Below are positions 1 to 9,400 of a stretch of 25,574 nucleotides of DNA, one piece after another (the stretch's first letter is position 1; each line of letters starts with the position of its first letter). The notes under the pieces were generated by a model. It saw only the letters and a list, made by a program, of their open reading frames with translations, searched no databases and was not told the DNA's origin. This DNA comes from Bacteroidota bacterium (GTDB lineage: Bacteria > Bacteroidota > Bacteroidia > Flavobacteriales_D > JABDKJ01). The stretch spans positions 1-25,574 of the forward strand of contig JAQCAN010000006.1 in assembly GCA_027621335.1 (NCBI GenBank), read 5' to 3'. A program made the translations under genes and the position numbers.

Positions 1-36
1 AAAAACCAAAGGACTTCATCTATGAATGAAGTCCTT
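1..36 (-). terminator. Intrinsic terminator of the 80-residue small gene
   Basis: A perfect 11-bp inverted repeat (bases 9-19 and 26-36, 6-base loop) is followed on the minus strand by TGGTTTTT at the window edge. It starts 25 bases after the stop codon of the small gene at 62-304. The U-rich tail is present only in the minus-strand direction, so it should terminate that gene's transcript. Confidence 0.8.
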
Positions 37-61
37 CGATCTAACCAAACACTAAAAAACA

Positions 62-304
62 CTAGTTCAAATTGATGATAATGCCCTCCAAGGACATCCT
101 GGTATCAAAACAATTCTTCAGGACACGGATGTAACGTTCTACTCCGCACTCGTCCATGAACACCTCTACAAAAAACCCATAGAGGGCATAAATCGTCCGT
201 CTTCCAGAACTCTCGTTCTGCATCTCGCTGATGAAACTCCCATTGATGCGAATCAACTCCCGCTTTTCATCATAATTAAGGGACACATAATCCAATGTAT
301 TCAT
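62..304 (-). CDS. Small hypothetical protein, 80 aa
   Basis: I do not recognise a family. The 80-residue product has no signal peptide or membrane segment and looks like a compact cytosolic alpha/beta protein. It has two cysteines (in MDECG and KNCFD), a charged N-terminal third and a hydrophobic C-terminus ending IIINLN. Coding status is supported by a perfect Bacteroidota-type promoter just upstream (336-366) and a strong intrinsic terminator just downstream (9-36), so it is probably a single-gene transcript. The start at 304 is the only ATG near the N-terminus; the predicted transcript start leaves a leader of about 25 bases. A 9-bp inverted repeat at 375-397 lies upstream of the promoter. 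It is real with fair confidence; its function is unknown. Confidence 0.7.
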   Translation of the reverse strand: MNTLDYVSLNYDEKRELIRINGSFISEMQNESSGRRTIYALYGFFVEVFMDECGVERYIRVLKNCFDTRMSLEGIIINLN

Positions 305-335
305 ACATCTTCCTATTAGCCCTTGCAGTTCAATA

Positions 336-366
336 CAAATTTATTGGATTGGAGGTGATTTGTCAA
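336..366 (-). promoter_or_regulatory. Bacteroidota promoter for the 80-aa gene
   Basis: Read on the minus strand, TTG (366-364), a 20-base spacer, and TAAATTTG (343-336) match the Bacteroidota primary sigma consensus TTG...TAnnTTTG at every specified base. Transcription should start near 330, about 25 bases before the ATG at 304. Confidence 0.75.
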
Positions 367-374
367 CAATTCAT

Positions 375-397
375 CGACATATTTTGATAATATGTCG
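375..397. promoter_or_regulatory. 9-bp perfect inverted repeat between two minus-strand genes
   Basis: CGACATATT, a 5-base spacer (TTGAT), then AATATGTCG. It lies 14 bases downstream of the reductase gene (stop at 412) and 8 bases upstream of the -33 TTG of the small gene's promoter. It could be the reductase gene's terminator, although the minus-strand tail (ATGAATTGTTG) is not a U-tract. It could also be a regulator-binding site for the small gene. The symmetry is certain; the role is open. Confidence 0.5.
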
Positions 398-411
398 AAA
401 TTCTTGACTTC

Positions 412-1464
412 TTATTTGTCATAATCGACTACTGTCGATCCGCCTAAGTGATAAGATTGGCAGGTCAGAACATAGCCCTCGCTGACTTCCTTATCACTCA
501 AAGAGAAGTTCTGTCTGAGATCCACCTTGGCTCCTGTGACCAAAGCCTTACAGGTGCAGCATACGCCTCCTTGACAAGCAAATGGCGCATCTATACCCGC
601 TTCCAAGGCGATATCCAGAATCGCATGATGTGGGTCCACGTCCTCGATGACGTATTCCTGACCATCCAGCCGGAATGTAATCTTCGAGGCGCCCTCTACC
701 GTTTCAGTCCTATCGGGTTCATCTTCTGTTTCGATCACCGGAGCGGTGAACAACTCGAAGTGGACCTGCTCCTTGGACAGACCTCGAGCAATCACGTCAT
801 CCTTCACTGAGAAGATCATTTCAGCTGGTCCACAGAGGTAGACTTCCGTTGCTTTCCCAAATGAAGAAGAACTTATGAAACGACTGGCCATCGCAGCCGT
901 GACCCTACCCTCCCAAGCTCCGTCACGATGCTCTCTGCTATAGCAATGCTGTATTTCCAACCTACTAGGATAGAGCTTATGGAGCTGTTCCAACTCTGCA
1001 TAGAACATGACCTCGTCCTTGAGCTTATTCCCGAACAATAGACTGACCTTATCAGTGGTGTTCCGACCGAGGATGAAAGGTATCATGGACATCATCGGTG
1101 TGATTCCGCTCCCTGCTGCTATGAAGACATGATGACCCTCTGTTTCTTTGACCAAGAACTGACCCTCAGGTGGCATGACTTCCAAGACATCGCCTGCCTG
1201 AAGCTGTTCCGAAGCATACATGGAAAAGCGACCATTGGTCACTTCCTTGACCGCCACACTCAAACGACTTGTGGACTCTTCATTGCAGATGCTGTAAGAA
1301 CGTCTCACTTCCTCCCCAGCAACGGTCGCTTTCAAGGTGATATACTGTCCTGGTTTGAACCTGAAGGTCTCCTTGAGCTCAGCAGGGATCCTGAAATCCA
1401 AACGGACCGCATCCTTAGTAAGCCTGTGTTTCTCAGAAATAACGAGAGTATTGAATCTACTCAT
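412..1464 (-). CDS. PaaE-like FAD/2Fe-2S NAD(P)H oxidoreductase
   Basis: A 350-residue single-chain electron-transfer flavoprotein that should pass electrons from NAD(P)H through FAD to a C-terminal plant-type 2Fe-2S centre and on to a partner oxygenase or other acceptor. Domain order: FAD-binding barrel with KPGQY and RSYSIC (about residues 38-62), NAD(P)-binding domain with GSGITP (about 118) and CGPAEM (about 210), a linker rich in Glu/Thr, then the ferredoxin domain with ligands C297, C302, C305 and C335. Order and length match PaaE (phenylacetyl-CoA epoxidase reductase, about 356 aa) and related reductases. No paaABCD genes or other oxygenase lie nearby, so the partner is not known. It has its own promoter, whose -7 box is only 8 bases from the ATG, suggesting a very short leader. 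The next Met is far inside the FAD domain, so this start is favoured. Confidence 0.88.
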   Translation of the reverse strand: MSRFNTLVISEKHRLTKDAVRLDFRIPAELKETFRFKPGQYITLKATVAGEEVRRSYSICNEESTSRLSVAVKEVTNGRFSMYASEQLQAGDVLEVMPPEGQFLVKETEGHHVFIAAGSGITPMMSMIPFILGRNTTDKVSLLFGNKLKDEVMFYAELEQLHKLYPSRLEIQHCYSREHRDGAWEGRVTAAMASRFISSSSFGKATEVYLCGPAEMIFSVKDDVIARGLSKEQVHFELFTAPVIETEDEPDRTETVEGASKITFRLDGQEYVIEDVDPHHAILDIALEAGIDAPFACQGGVCCTCKALVTGAKVDLRQNFSLSDKEVSEGYVLTCQSYHLGGSTVVDYDK

Positions 1465-1472
1465 AACGGGCG

Positions 1473-1503
1473 CAAATATAAAGTCCTAGAATGCCCTTTT
1501 CAA
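1473..1503 (-). promoter_or_regulatory. Promoter of the PaaE-like reductase, near-leaderless
   Basis: On the minus strand TTG (1503-1501), a 20-base spacer and TATATTTG (1480-1473) fit the Bacteroidota consensus at every specified base. The usual start 5-7 bases past the -7 box falls at about 1466-1468, leaving about 2-4 bases before the ATG at 1464. Confidence 0.7.
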
Positions 1504-1535
1504 TTTGAGATGAGGAAATGTATCTTGGAGCACTT

Positions 1536-2285
1536 ATGAAAGACGTCCTATTACTACCTATCCGCTTCCTAAGGGGCTTGGTCTTATTTCTCTGGCTTCT
1601 GTTTGGCGGCACCTTGGCTTCGGTCTGTGCATTGATCTTCTTTTGGACCGATGCAGGGTACTGGGTCGTGAAGAACATTTACTGTCGCGGCTTCTTCATC
1701 ATCATGGGCATCACTCCCACATATAGCGGCCTTGAACTCATCGACTTCAAGAAGACCTACGTTCTGGTAGCCAACCATGAGTCACACATGGATGTTCAGA
1801 GCATCTTCATGAGTTATCCTAAATACCTCAGATTCATCGCCAAGAAAGAGCTGAAGTATGTTCCTGTGGTCGGCTGGGTCATCATGTCCCTCGGTATGCT
1901 CTTCGTGGATCGAAGTAATTCAGAAAAAGCCAGAGAGAGCATGAAGAAGGCGGCCGAGAAGGTGAGGTCAGGAGTGAACATCGTCTCCTTCCCTGAAGGC
2001 ACCCGCAGCAAGACGAGCGAGATGAAATCCTTCAAGAAAGGGCTTTTTGGGCTAGCTATGGATGCCGGTGTGGATGTCATTCCTGTAGCTATTATCGGTG
2101 CGCGAGAGGTAATGCCTGCAGGAAAGCTAAATCTGCGACCTGGACCTATCCATGTGGCCTTCGGTGCTCCCATAGACATCAACCGCTTTCAAAATGACAT
2201 TGAGGGGTTGACCAAAGAAGCCAGGGAAGAGATTCTGAAGATGCGAGAAGAATGGAGGCCAAAGTTGGCCTTTATGATACCTTGA
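1536..2285 (+). CDS. plsC: 1-acyl-sn-glycerol-3-phosphate acyltransferase (PlsC family)
   Basis: Transfers an acyl chain to the sn-2 position of lysophosphatidic acid to make phosphatidic acid, at the inner face of the cytoplasmic membrane. The 249-residue product has an N-terminal membrane segment (about residues 5-40) followed by the acyltransferase motifs: the catalytic HxxxxD in NHESHMD, FVDR, the substrate-binding FPEGTRS, and VIPVAIIG. An in-frame ATG at 1518 would add six residues; I prefer 1536 because GGAG lies 5 bases upstream and the protein then begins MKDVLLLP. It is the only plus-strand gene here, divergent from the reductase and convergent with the M48 protease gene four bases away. 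Family assignment is firm; acyl-CoA versus acyl-ACP preference is not readable. Confidence 0.92.
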   Translation: MKDVLLLPIRFLRGLVLFLWLLFGGTLASVCALIFFWTDAGYWVVKNIYCRGFFIIMGITPTYSGLELIDFKKTYVLVANHESHMDVQSIFMSYPKYLRFIAKKELKYVPVVGWVIMSLGMLFVDRSNSEKARESMKKAAEKVRSGVNIVSFPEGTRSKTSEMKSFKKGLFGLAMDAGVDVIPVAIIGAREVMPAGKLNLRPGPIHVAFGAPIDINRFQNDIEGLTKEAREEILKMREEWRPKLAFMIP

Positions 2286-2296
2286 TGGATCAAGGT
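2279..2296. terminator. 18-bp palindrome shared by two convergent stop codons
   Basis: ACCTTGAT-GG-ATCAAGGT is a perfect dyad with 8-bp arms around a 2-base centre (effectively a 7-bp stem with a 4-base loop). It contains the plsC stop (TGA, 2283-2285) and the M48 protease stop (TGA on the minus strand, 2292-2290). It could act as a bidirectional terminator or mRNA 3'-end hairpin, but neither flank carries a convincing U-tract. Confidence 0.45.
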
Positions 2297-3084
2297 CGAT
2301 AATATTTCATCGCCTCTGGCATAAAGGCATTGAGATCGGCTATCCTTCGCTCATTACTGGGGTGGGTGCTCAAGAACTCTGGCGGTTGATTGCCTCCTGA
2401 AGCGGCCGCCATGCGCTCCCAGAACTTTGGCGCTTCCCTAGGGTCATATCCGGCCATGGCACTGAAGATGAGCCCCATCTGATCGGCTTCACTCTCCTGA
2501 TTTCGTCCGAAGGCCAACATGCTCAGGCCTGTTCCAACGCCAACAGCTTGGTTGAACATGGTATTGGCCAATGTGGGGTTCTCATTCATCCAGACTCCCA
2601 CAGCTTGTTGACCGATGGAAGCTGCTGCCGCTTGACTCATACGCTCATTTCCATGGCGTGCTATGGCATGGGCGATCTCATGCCCCATGACGACAGCCAG
2701 GGCATTATCATTCTGTGTGACCTCGATGATTCCAGTGTAAACGACCACTTTGCCTCCAGGCATGCACCAAGCATTCACAGTAGGGTCATCCACCAGATTG
2801 AATTCCCACTGGAAACCCTCCACCAAGTTACTTTGGCCATTGTCCTTGAGGTACTTCTCTACTGCAGCAGCCATCTTCTCCCCCATATCTCTCACCATCC
2901 TCGCTTGAGGATTGTTGGCGGAAACTGGCGGATTCTCGCTGAGAAAGGATTGATAATTCGTTATGCTCATCCCTATCATCGTACTCTCTGGAAAGATGAC
3001 GAACTGCTTCCTACCTGTAATAGGCACACTGCTGCACCCTATGGTCAATAGAATAATGAGTACGTAGGAATGGAATCCCCTCAT
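2290..3084 (-). CDS. M48 family metalloprotease, lipoprotein
   Basis: A zinc endopeptidase probably anchored in the outer membrane facing the periplasm, where M48 lipoproteins such as LoiP and YcaL degrade misfolded envelope proteins. The N-terminus is a lipoprotein signal peptide ending LTIGC with the lipidated cysteine at residue 17. The zinc motif HEIAH is at residues 135-139, and an ESEAD motif (197-201) provides the third ligand. The 264-residue length matches small single-domain M48 lipoproteins, with no TPR domain as in BepA. It follows clpS by 47 bases and has a candidate promoter at 3114-3121, so it may be both cotranscribed and independently expressed. Protease family is firm; substrates are unknown. 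Confidence 0.93.
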   Translation of the reverse strand: MRGFHSYVLIILLTIGCSSVPITGRKQFVIFPESTMIGMSITNYQSFLSENPPVSANNPQARMVRDMGEKMAAAVEKYLKDNGQSNLVEGFQWEFNLVDDPTVNAWCMPGGKVVVYTGIIEVTQNDNALAVVMGHEIAHAIARHGNERMSQAAAASIGQQAVGVWMNENPTLANTMFNQAVGVGTGLSMLAFGRNQESEADQMGLIFSAMAGYDPREAPKFWERMAAASGGNQPPEFLSTHPSNERRIADLNAFMPEAMKYYRP

Positions 3085-3113
3085 GGTGATACTTGTTTAT
3101 GAAGATGTATAGG

Positions 3114-3121
3114 CAAATTTA
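3114..3121 (-). promoter_or_regulatory. Candidate -7 box for the M48 protease gene
   Basis: TAAATTTG on the minus strand matches TAnnTTTG fully and would start transcription near 3108, about 24 bases before the ATG. About 20 bases upstream, inside clpS, is CTG rather than TTG, so the -33 element is imperfect. Confidence 0.45.
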
Positions 3122-3131
3122 GAACCAGGAA

Positions 3132-3404
3132 TCACTGGATCTCAGCACTGAGCCCTCTATCGAGCAGGGTCAGGCACATGGGCTTCAAGAAATCAAAGTC
3201 TCCCGACTTCACAGAGCATTTACCCTTATAATGCACAAGCATTGCGCACTGTTCAGCTTGTAATGGATTGTGCTCGCATACATCGATCAAGCTTTCTATC
3301 ACCCAATCAAACGTGTTGACATCATCATTGTGTAAGATAATCTCCTTCTGAATGTCCTCAGCAACGAGGACCTCTTCTTGCTCTTGTGTCCAATTCATAT
3401 TCAT
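3132..3404 (-). CDS. clpS: ATP-dependent Clp protease adaptor ClpS
   Basis: A 90-residue N-recognin that delivers substrates with destabilising N-terminal residues to the ClpAP-type (in Bacteroidota, ClpCP-like) protease in the cytoplasm. The ClpS core fills residues 20-85: IILHNDDVNTFDWVI contains the NDD acidic motif of the N-degron pocket, and LVHYKGK carries the conserved histidine. The N-terminal tail (rich in Glu, about 20 residues) is the usual flexible extension. Start at 3404; an alternative ATG two codons in (MNWTQ) would change little. It lies 27 bases after the giant 2208-residue gene. In many Bacteroidota clpS sits close to prmA and tpiA, so the linkage is expected but here two giant genes intervene. 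Confidence 0.93.
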   Translation of the reverse strand: MNMNWTQEQEEVLVAEDIQKEIILHNDDVNTFDWVIESLIDVCEHNPLQAEQCAMLVHYKGKCSVKSGDFDFLKPMCLTLLDRGLSAEIQ

Positions 3405-3431
3405 GACCTGATACCGTGCTATAAAGGTCGC

Positions 3432-6400
3432 CTATTTCAGTAAGAAGTCCAAAGCCTGTTTGACATCAATTTCTTCACCATCTCTGAAGGCCACGATATT
3501 CGCGTTGGTGATGCCTTCATCCAAGAAAGTCTTCCTCCACTTCTGAGCCTCTTCATAGCTCATCACGCCTTTGGTTGTATAGATAATCGTGCCATCCTCT
3601 TTTCGCCCATATTCCAGATTGTCCTCAAAGTCCAAGATGACCCTGACATCCTTATCCGGAATACGATCGGTGTATGGCCCCATTCGGATCTTGAAGATGA
3701 CACTCTCTTTGACGGCCTCCCCGAAGAGTTCAGAAGTACTCACCATCTCCCATATAGCTTGGCCCTCACGATCGCGTTCCAAGTCTGAAAGCTCATCCAG
3801 GTTGACCACCACCTCATCATCGTCCTGCAAGAGTTCTTTGGATTTGGAGATGGAGATACGCGTTCCATTATAATAGGCGGTCACGAAAGCATCTTGAACT
3901 CCGCGTTCCACAACCTTGTCCTTCCAGTTGGAGGCAAGGTCCAGATTATCGAAGATGCCACTAGTGTACTTCATCTGACCATTGTTCATGAGCTCAGAAT
4001 TCAGAGGGCTGAGATTGTATATGGCACTCGAAGTGACCGGCTTGCTGTAAAGCCCCACTTGCACCGTGTAGAAGAGTCCCTCTATCAATTCTACTTGGTT
4101 GGCAGGAGCTGCATTCTCTACTAAAGCATAATAGTCATTCCGTGAATCCTCCTCTCTCTTTAGGCGTTGACTATCCGTCTCGAAAGGGGCGCTAGTGCTC
4201 TTGGTCTGCCCTGAAGCGCTTGTTCCTGATGATTTAGTCTGAGGAGTCCCCCCATCCGCACCTTGTGGTTCCGTATAGGTCAGGAATGACTCTTTGCCAT
4301 CGGCATTGACTGTGCGCGCCAGGTCTGAAGGAGCGGATGAGCTCCTGGCCTCCACCAAACTGACCCTTTTCCCATCCCTGTAAGCCACCACAAAGGCATC
4401 GGAATATCCCATACCACGCACCTGGTCCTTGGCATTGCTCGCACTGCTCTCATTCAAGAACAATCCCACCGTATAACGGGTGATTCCCGAATTCAGAGCT
4501 TCCTTCATTACGGGACGAAAGGCATCGAATTGGCTATCAGGGATGCTGTTTCTGAAGGCTCCTACTTGGACCTGATAGACTAGACCTGCTGGCAACGCAC
4601 TCACTGGCACAGGCGCAAATGGTTTCTCTTCTGCATTCTTGGATTCAGAAGGGGTCAGCGCAAAGACATTCTTAAGCAGGACTTCAGGGATGACCCAATC
4701 TGATGGCACGGTACTTAACGTCTCCACGATAGGTTCATTAGCAACAGGAAATATGACCTCAGGTCTCGTCAGCTCTGCAGTGGTCTCATTATTCAAGTCC
4801 ACTTGGCTGCTTCTAGACGGTTCATTATCTGTCGATGGGTCTGCGGAAGGAGTGTTCAGTTCCACTTTCGGAGTCTCATTGACTTGGCTCGACTTGCTTT
4901 TACCTTCAGCAAGGGTGACTTCAGACTTTGTGATATCAACGACATTCCCATCCGCTTCCAGCTCTTGAGCTCCCACTATCGCTCCTTCTTCAATGCCCCC
5001 CTTGACCGTTTCTTCGCCTAGCTTTGTTTGCTCTGCAATCTCATTTGGCACCGCCTGCTCTATCTCAGGAAGAGTCGAATCCGTCACTTGGTCAGTCGTC
5101 AATTCATCTGGTGCAGTGCTTGACGAACTATTGACCAACTGTAAGGCCAACTTTGCCTCTGCGGTCCTCAACTCGGATCGTCTGTCTTCAGTCAAAGCCA
5201 TCTTCGATTCTGCATCGGCTAGATAGGATTCCAGCACCAGGGTCTCAGCTGTCAGTTTCTTAAGCTCCAACCTCTGTTCGGTACTGCGCTTTTCTGGAGT
5301 GACATCAATGACTTCCGCGATTCGCAGTCTGCGCTGTTGGATGGCTTCCTGGTAGGTCACTTGCTGCAATTTCAATTCCTGCTCATACAATTCAACTGCA
5401 ATCGACTGCGCCTTGTTCACCTTCAATGTTTCCATTTCTTCGGGACTTAATTGGGCTGCAACTTGAGGCTCTATGGTTACGGTTTCAATCTGAGACTGGC
5501 TGACTTCGATGGAATTCTCTACGCCCTGTGGTGCGTTCAGATCCATTTGAGCTAAAGTGGATACGGCTTTCGGATATGTACTCTGAGCAGTCCTTCTATC
5601 CAACGCTATCAAGTCCTCCAAATCCTCCGTTTTCATCAATTCAGGGACTTCAGTATCAATGGATTCAGCGAGCAACCCTTCATTGCCTACGGTATCCATA
5701 ACTGGCAAACTGCCCTCTTCTTCCTGAACAGAGAGCTCTTCCGCATCTGGATTTCCTTTGAGTTTCTGCACTATTTCTTCCTCGGCATTTTTATTTACCT
5801 CAGCGAGATCTTGCTGATTGGTTTCGGTCATTTCCAGAGCTTGGTTCAATGTTTTCGCCTCTGTTGCTATCTCTTTGGCCAAAGATTTTTCCGGCTCTTC
5901 GTTTCCTGATTCACCCAAGTCTGAAATGGGCTCTTCTGACGATTCAGGGAGCTTTAACTCCTCCTCTATGCTCTTCTCACTACCTCCTGCGCGTATGGAA
6001 TTCTCTGTAGGGTCGATTGCTTTTTCGAGATTCTCTGCAAGGTCGGGTATTGGCTCTTTTCCATAGTTCAAGACGATGGCTTCACTGTACTGGAAGCTGG
6101 CCGGAGTCCTTTGCGATGCCAGATGGGTTTCGTAAGCCTGCGCCTTGTTCAATAGATCCAAGGCTTTCATCTCCATGAAAAGCGCCTCTCTCAGCTTCTT
6201 ATTGACCAGAACGAGATTCTGCTCGGTTGTCACGTTCATCCTGAGTTCATCTGCCCTGCCGAACATGATCCTGGCTTGGTCCACCCAAGACTGGCTGACT
6301 GTATTAGGCTTGGAAAATGACTCCAAGCGCGACTTGAACTCCTTGGCTGTGGGAGTAGCCATGCTCATGCTTATGATATTCTCATTGTACCTGCGCTTGG

Positions 6401-9400
6401 CATCATCCATCGTCCCTTTGGAGTTCAGGTACTCCTCCATCGTTGGCAATGTGCTCTCCAACTCTTCTCTGGACTCCTCATTGGCAAAGAGAGTCTCGTT
6501 CCAATCGGTATTCGTGAAGTAGCTATCCATGACGAACAGATCCTCATCCTTTGGAATCTCTGCTCCAATGACATCGCTCAAGACCTCATCGAATGAGCCT
6601 ATCAGCCCTGGCTGAGGACCTGTACCTGCCTCAGCTGAATCCATATTCCGACCGACACTGTATAGGTCATTTCCATCTGATTGCCCTGCCCTATCGAACT
6701 CAGTTGATGTATCGACCTGAGGTACCTTGTCTATCAGCAAGAATTTGTTGGCCTCCTTCATCTCAGCGTTCCTAATGTCGATGGCTTCTACCCGCTCATC
6801 ACTGCTGAGTTCCATGGATTCAATGGAGGTTCGCTCCTGTAAGTATCTTGGATCATTCAAGGCCCAAAGTCTTTCTTGTTCGGTCAATAGGATATTGCTC
6901 TGCTTCTCCCATTCCCTGAGTTCCCTGCTCATGACCTGTGCTTTCACACTGATAACCTCATCAAGGGCTTCCAATTCCTTGCGGACCTTGGAACCGGATG
7001 CGGGGTTATTGACCAAACTTTTCTGACGTTCAGCACGGATACCATTGACCATCTGCACATAATTGGCATGCTTCTCCATCCTACCAGCTAACCCACTTGG
7101 GGTCTTCAAGCTTTCGGGTTCTCCTTGAGAGAGGATTTTCGCATTGCTGCGACTGATGTCCTCAATATTGGCCTTGGCCGCATTGCTCATCCAAGTTTCA
7201 AAGGTGGCCTCATCCATGCCTACCAATTGAACGTCCACGACATCAAATGAAGAATCGGTGGCCTTAGGATTTGAAGCTATGGCCTCATCCTCTAAACGGG
7301 ATTCCAATGTCCTCACTTCCTCGGCCAATCGTTGAAAGAGCGCTTCAAGATCAACCCTCTGACCAGCTTCTATAGTTCCACCGGACAATTCGGACTGAAC
7401 CTTTGCACTTAGGTCCTTTTTAAGTTCTATCGCTTCCTTGAGATCATTCTGACTGCCTTTCGCACTTAAATCCAATGCGGCCAAACTGCTCTCATAACTC
7501 GGCATCTCTTTGGACAAAAATGCAGATTGAGTCGCACGCAAATCGGCTTCGCTAGGAGAGGACGTCAAAGAGGAGGATTCCTCCAAAGAGCTGAGAAGAT
7601 CTTGAGAGATGCCATAACTCTTTAAGAAATCCGAGCTATTCATGGCTTTCAAGAGTTCTGGTTGATTCACGAGTGCGTAGGTCAACTCGTCCTGAACGAT
7701 GACTGTTCCATCATTGATGGCAGCGATGGAGGCTAACCTATCCTGTTCAGCCTCTATATCGAAGTCAGCTCGGTCCAATGAAACTACGCCTACCAATTCC
7801 TCATCTTCAGCTACTCTAATGCGCTCCAATAAACTCAAGGCTCCTGAAGAGACATCTGCCTCGGTCTGCACCTTTTCCAAACGCTCGATAGTCTTCTGCA
7901 CTTGCTCATTCAAATCGGCAAATTCGGCCTGCAAGGCATCTGCTTCCGCCTGTATGATGTCCTTGTCCTTGGCTTTTTCAGAGCGCTTGATCTGAACCTC
8001 CTTCATCTTGTATGAAGCCTGGACTCTATCCCTTGCTTCCTGAATCTCTTGAAGGCGAGCGAGTATCCTTTTCGACTCCTTGCGCTTGGCTTGAGCATCA
8101 GCTGATGCATAATCCAGGATATCGAGCTTATCCAAGCCACTGTCATCGGTTTCTTTGATCTCCCTCAGCAGAGTGATGACAGCATCATTGTTGGCATTGA
8201 AGATCTCACTTTCCAGTTTGGCATTACGCGATTCCAGTTCTTGGGTGGCCGCTACTTTACTGCTTATGCTCTCATCCAATTGTCCTAAAAGCTTCATAGC
8301 CTCTTCGGCCTTAAAGGCGTGACCCTCAGATTGTAATCTCAAGGAAGCCGCCTGTGCCAGAAAGGCCTCTTTCTCACTCTGAGTCTCGGATGCACTGTAC
8401 TTCTGATAAATGGCCTGGGCTTGATTCGCCAATGTCAAGGATTCATCGATTTCCTTTTTGAGGATACCTGCAGCCTTGGCCCGCTCAGTCTCCTCGGCCT
8501 TGGCTCCTTTCTTTAGTTTCTCCGCTTGGTCATACCCCAAGGCCATCACCACATCCATTCCAGTGTCCCTCCTGAATCCAGCTCTTATAAGTAACTCCTC
8601 TTCAGGAAGGATGGTCTTCGTGTTGTCCTGCAGTGCAAGGAGCTCATCCACATCCGCATTGACTTGAAGGTCGGCTTTGCGTTTCAGTATGTCCTGCGCT
8701 AAGGTGAGGATGTCACCCTCTACAGATTCTTCAAAATTATTCTTGATGAGGAGTTTCTCCTGCCCACCTACTTCAACCAACGACATCTCTTGCTTAAAGG
8801 CCCTCACCTCACCAAAGGATGGGACATCCACGGTTCCCACATGAGTGAGGTCGCTACCGGTCACATCGATGTAGAACATATACTTGCCCATGCCTGGCAA
8901 GTCGATGAGGTAATCTCCATTGGTGTCGGATTGATAATTACCAACCACCTCATCGGTCTTTGCATCGACTACTTTGATTCTCGCTGCTGACAATCCTCCT
9001 ACCTCATTGATGACCTTTCCACTGACCAGTGCCAGTTCAAGGGGAGCATCGCTTACTTTGACTTGATAGACATGGAGCCTTCCTGCTTCACTGTTCCTAG
9101 ATGAGGCAAAGTTGGCCCACATTCTTTTCTTGTCAACGACATAGAAGATGTCATCGTCTGCACTGCTTATTGCGAAGTCCATGTTCTTCACCTCACCTGT
9201 CACCATGTCAGCAGAGAAAATGTCGAAGCCTCCCATACTGTTATGGCCTTTGGACGAGAAGTAGAGCGTGATGCCATCCTCATGCATGAAGGGGTAATCC
9301 TCATCGTACTCTGTGTTGATTGGCCCGATGACTTCGATTGGCTTGGAAAAGGATCCATTGGAAGAGCGCACTGCTGAATAGATGTCAAGGTCAGCTCCTT

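Noticed and set aside
448..810. 120-codon plus-strand open frame opposite the reductase
   Set aside because: Antisense to the clearly conserved ferredoxin domain of the reductase.
6000..8700. Possible repeats or mobile DNA in the giant gene
   Set aside because: The repetitive look comes from Glu/Ala/Lys-rich coiled-coil coding sequence; no inverted ends, target duplications or periodic DNA repeats were found.
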